A stretch of DNA of 64,000 bases from Streptomyces flavotricini. GTDB taxonomy: Bacteria; Actinomycetota; Actinomycetes; Streptomycetales; Streptomycetaceae. Location: positions 8,054,615 through 8,118,614 of the forward strand of contig NZ_JAINUL010000001.1 of NCBI RefSeq assembly GCF_020639365.1, given 5' to 3'. Made by a program: the position numbers and the translations under genes. Shown one piece after another: positions 62,107-64,000 of the stretch. The stretch's first letter is position 1. Each line of letters opens with the position of its first letter. The notes under the pieces are model-generated. The model saw only the letters and a list, made by a program, of their open reading frames with translations. It ran no database searches and was not told where the DNA came from.

Positions 62107-62123
62107 GGCCGCCTCCGCTTCGG

Positions 62124-62363
62124 TCAGCGCCCGCAGGCGGACACGATGATCAGTAGAAGGAGGCCGAGGACGGCCACCGTCGCGCAGCCCGCACAGCTCG
62201 TGCCTTCCCCGGCGGGGGCCTTGGCGGCGGTCTCCACCTGGCCGCCCAGGCGCAGGCCGGGGTGCCGGGTGGCGTAGTGGTCCATGTGCCCGCGTTCGGC
62301 CTCGGACTCGGGGCCCCAGGGGGTCTTGAATCCGCATTCGCCGCACCAGAACCGGTAGGTCAT
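62124..62363 (-). CDS. Small zinc-ribbon membrane protein
   Basis: 79 residues. The N-terminus holds a C2H2-like site (FWCGECGFKTPWGPES, then HMDHYATRH); the C-terminus is one membrane segment preceded by GTSCAGCATVAVLG and ending VSACGR. It starts behind AGGAGAAG. It lies 17 bases upstream of the kinase gene on the same strand, so it is likely co-transcribed and may be a kinase substrate or partner. Confidence 0.7.
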   Translation of the reverse strand: MTYRFWCGECGFKTPWGPESEAERGHMDHYATRHPGLRLGGQVETAAKAPAGEGTSCAGCATVAVLGLLLLIIVSACGR

Positions 62364-62565
62364 CACTCTTCTCCTCGGGTCTGCGGAAGACGGCCGGTGG
62401 TGGTGGGGCGGGTGGCCGCCGGAGGACCCCTCCTGCTCCGAGCGTGGTGTCCGCGCAGGCCGGGGTACAGGTCACGGCACCGGTCACGTATGACCGGTCG
62501 ACGCCCGCTACGCTCGCCTGCGGTCCGGGCCGGTCCTCCGGCCCCGGGAGGGGAGGGATCGCCAC

Positions 62566-64000
62566 GTGACGTCCGATCGACTCGCGCGACTGGCCTCGTT
62601 GTTGAAGCTCATGCGGCAGCGGTCGGGGCTGACGCAGGAGCAGTTGGCCGCGGAGTCGGGGGTGAGCGAGAGCACGATCCGGCGGCTGGAGAGCGGCAGG
62701 GCCCCGAACCCGACACTGCTCTCGCTGGAGAAGCTGCAGGAGGCACTGGCGGCCGGGCCCGAGGACCGCAGGGAGCTGGCCGAACTGCTCGCGAGCGGGC
62801 GCGGCGTCCAGGCCTTCCCGGACGGGGCGGCGGGAGAGCCGGGCGGGGCGGATGGGGCAGGCAGGGCGGATGGGGCAGGCAGGGCGGATGAGCCGGGCGA
62901 GCCGCATCCCGGTCGGCTGCGTTCCCCCGCGGCCCCTTCCGGGGTCCTGGTCCGGGACGAGGTGCTGTCCGCGGCCCGTGACGTGGCGCTGGAGATCCGG
63001 CGCCGCTGGCGGCTGGAGGAGGAACGGCGCCGGGTCCACGACCCCTTCCCCCTGCCGGTGCGGTGGCGGCGCACCGACCCCGCCCTCAGCGATCACGAGG
63101 CCAACGTCGAACGCCTCCCCCCGGGTGCCGCGGCGCCCGACCCCGCCGACCTGGGCGGCGACCTGCCCACGGTGGCCGACTTCTACCGGCGCAGGCACTC
63201 CGGGCGCCTCGTGGTCCTCGGCCGGGCGGGCTCGGGCAAGTCCGTGCTCACGATCCGGTTCGTGCAGGACTTCCTGGAGACCCGCACCGCTCTGGACCGC
63301 GTACCCGTGATCTTCAGCATCGGCTCGTGGGACCCGACGGCCAGGACCCTGCGCGCGTGGATGACCGAACGGCTCGTACGGGACCACCCGCACCTGGCGG
63401 TCCGCGTGGCGGGCACCTCGTTGGCCGGCGCCCTGATCGAGGCCGATCTCGTCCTGCCGGTTCTGGACGGCTTCGACGAGATGGCGGAGGGGCTGCGGGG
63501 CAGGGCCCTGGAGCGGCTCAACGAGTTCTCCTCGCCGCTCCTCCTGACCAGCCGGCGCGAGGAGTTCGCCGAGGCGGTGGACGCGGCCGGCACGCCGCTG
63601 GTCTGGGCCACCGTCATCGAGCTCGCGGACCTCACCGTCGACGACGTCGCCGCCTACCTGCCGCGGACCGCCCGGCGGAACGGCGGCCAGGACGGGCACG
63701 GCCGCGGCGTGTGGGACGCGGTGACGGAACGGCTGCGCGAGCGGTCCGAAGTGGGCGAAGGCAACGGCGACGGTGACTCAGCGGAGCCCCTGACCGGGGC
63801 CCTGCGCACCCCCCTGATGACCACCCTGGCCCGGACCCTCTACAGCGAACGCACCGGGGCCGACCCGGCCGAACTGCTGGACGCGGAGACGTTCCCCGAC
63901 GAGAGCTCCATCGAGGAGCACCTGCTCGCCGGCTTCGTCCCGGCGGTCTACCGGCGCCGCACCCCGGAGCCGGAGCCCGCCCGGGACTGGGATCCGGACC
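62566..64000 (+). CDS. XRE-NACHT NTPase (3' end outside window)
   Basis: 478 residues visible from GTG 62566 behind GGGAGGGGAGGG. XRE helix-turn-helix at ~15-60 (MRQRSGLTQEQLAAESGVSE, STIRRLESGR). A Gly/Ala/Asp repeat (GADGAGRADGAGRAD, ~87-108) comes from a 21-base DNA repeat. The NACHT domain has Walker A LGRAGSGKSVLTI at ~218 and Walker B LVLPVLDGFDEMAEG at ~294, then LLLTSRREEF. Actinobacterial XRE-NACHT proteins are regulatory or anti-phage STAND NTPases. The sensor C-terminus is outside the window. Confidence 0.88.
   Translation, partial: MTSDRLARLASLLKLMRQRSGLTQEQLAAESGVSESTIRRLESGRAPNPTLLSLEKLQEALAAGPEDRRELAELLASGRGVQAFPDGAAGEPGGADGAGRADGAGRADEPGEPHPGRLRSPAAPSGVLVRDEVLSAARDVALEIRRRWRLEEERRRVHDPFPLPVRWRRTDPALSDHEANVERLPPGAAAPDPADLGGDLPTVADFYRRRHSGRLVVLGRAGSGKSVLTIRFVQDFLETRTALDRVPVIFSIGSWDPTARTLRAWMTERLVRDHPHLAVRVAGTSLAGALIEADLVLPVLDGFDEMAEGLRGRALERLNEFSSPLLLTSRREEFAEAVDAAGTPLVWATVIELADLTVDDVAAYLPRTARRNGGQDGHGRGVWDAVTERLRERSEVGEGNGDGDSAEPLTGALRTPLMTTLARTLYSERTGADPAELLDAETFPDESSIEEHLLAGFVPAVYRRRTPEPEPARDWDPD

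Noticed and set aside
62107..63699. 530-residue upstream extension of the Ser/Thr kinase frame
   Set aside because: It is antisense to the XRE-NACHT gene; the kinase has a clear ATG with GGAGG at 62106.

Overview
The window is high-GC actinobacterial DNA, almost certainly from a Streptomyces or very close relative. GTG and TTG starts with AGGAGG-type ribosome sites, G/C-ending codons, a rodlin gene, many GTGA/ATGA overlaps and long perfect-stem terminators all fit. Interleaved regulators, toxin pairs, IS remnants, frameshifted genes and gene fragments suggest an accessory (arm-like) part of the chromosome. No rRNA, tRNA, CRISPR array or replication origin was seen.

Layout: (1) 0-6.5 kb: a SigK/RskA-type sigma/anti-sigma pair divergent from a sulfite-oxidase-like molybdoenzyme and a secreted fasciclin protein, then a beta-carbonic anhydrase and a membrane protein. 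(2) 6.5-15.2 kb: bounded by two pieces of one IS256-type transposase; holds a LysR regulator, a frameshifted glutamine-amidotransferase-like hydrolase and an asparagine/aspartate catabolic operon (GntR regulator, permease, asparaginase, aspartase). (3) 15.2-24.1 kb: AraC regulator, hydrolase remnant, RelE-like toxin pair, frameshifted PI-PLC-like secreted protein, GH25 endolysin-like protein, truncated lipoprotein and an XRE/NB-ARC/TPR regulator. (4) 24.3-28 kb: a compact class III lanthipeptide locus, with a LanKC synthetase and a 37-residue precursor absent from simple long-ORF lists. (5) 28.5-33.6 kb: TetR/rhodanese pair, rodlin and several hypothetical genes. (6) 34-48.2 kb: a long same-strand gene set with a LuxR-type regulator at its head. 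(7) 48.2-49.3 kb: decayed fragments. (8) 49.4-64 kb: secreted proteins, TetR with an alpha/beta hydrolase, an AbiEii-like nucleotidyltransferase pair, a deaminase/LLM oxidoreductase pair with an Lrp regulator, a sigma/zinc-finger/lectin fusion, an acetyltransferase, a membrane Ser/Thr kinase and a partial XRE-NACHT NTPase.

The most interesting segment is the minus-strand set from 46.8 down to about 34 kb. In transcription order it encodes a 61-residue exported or leader-like peptide, a 94-residue unknown protein, a long BKACE/DUF849-like enzyme, a HAD protein with an altered active site, a discoidin-like beta-sandwich protein, a degenerate cupin, a class III aminotransferase, an ATP-grasp ligase, an LDH2-type dehydrogenase, a VOC protein, a methyltransferase, an FAD 2-hydroxyacid-type oxidase, an Nramp metal transporter and an MFS exporter. 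Gaps are mostly under 110 bases and several genes overlap or nearly touch. No PKS, NRPS or classical RiPP enzyme is present. I infer an amino-acid or small-peptide metabolite pathway with an ATP-grasp ligase making the amide bond; the product is unknown to me.

Frameshifts at the PI-PLC and amidotransferase genes lie mostly in G/C homopolymers, so sequencing error cannot be excluded. All functions are assigned by reading motifs, without database searches.
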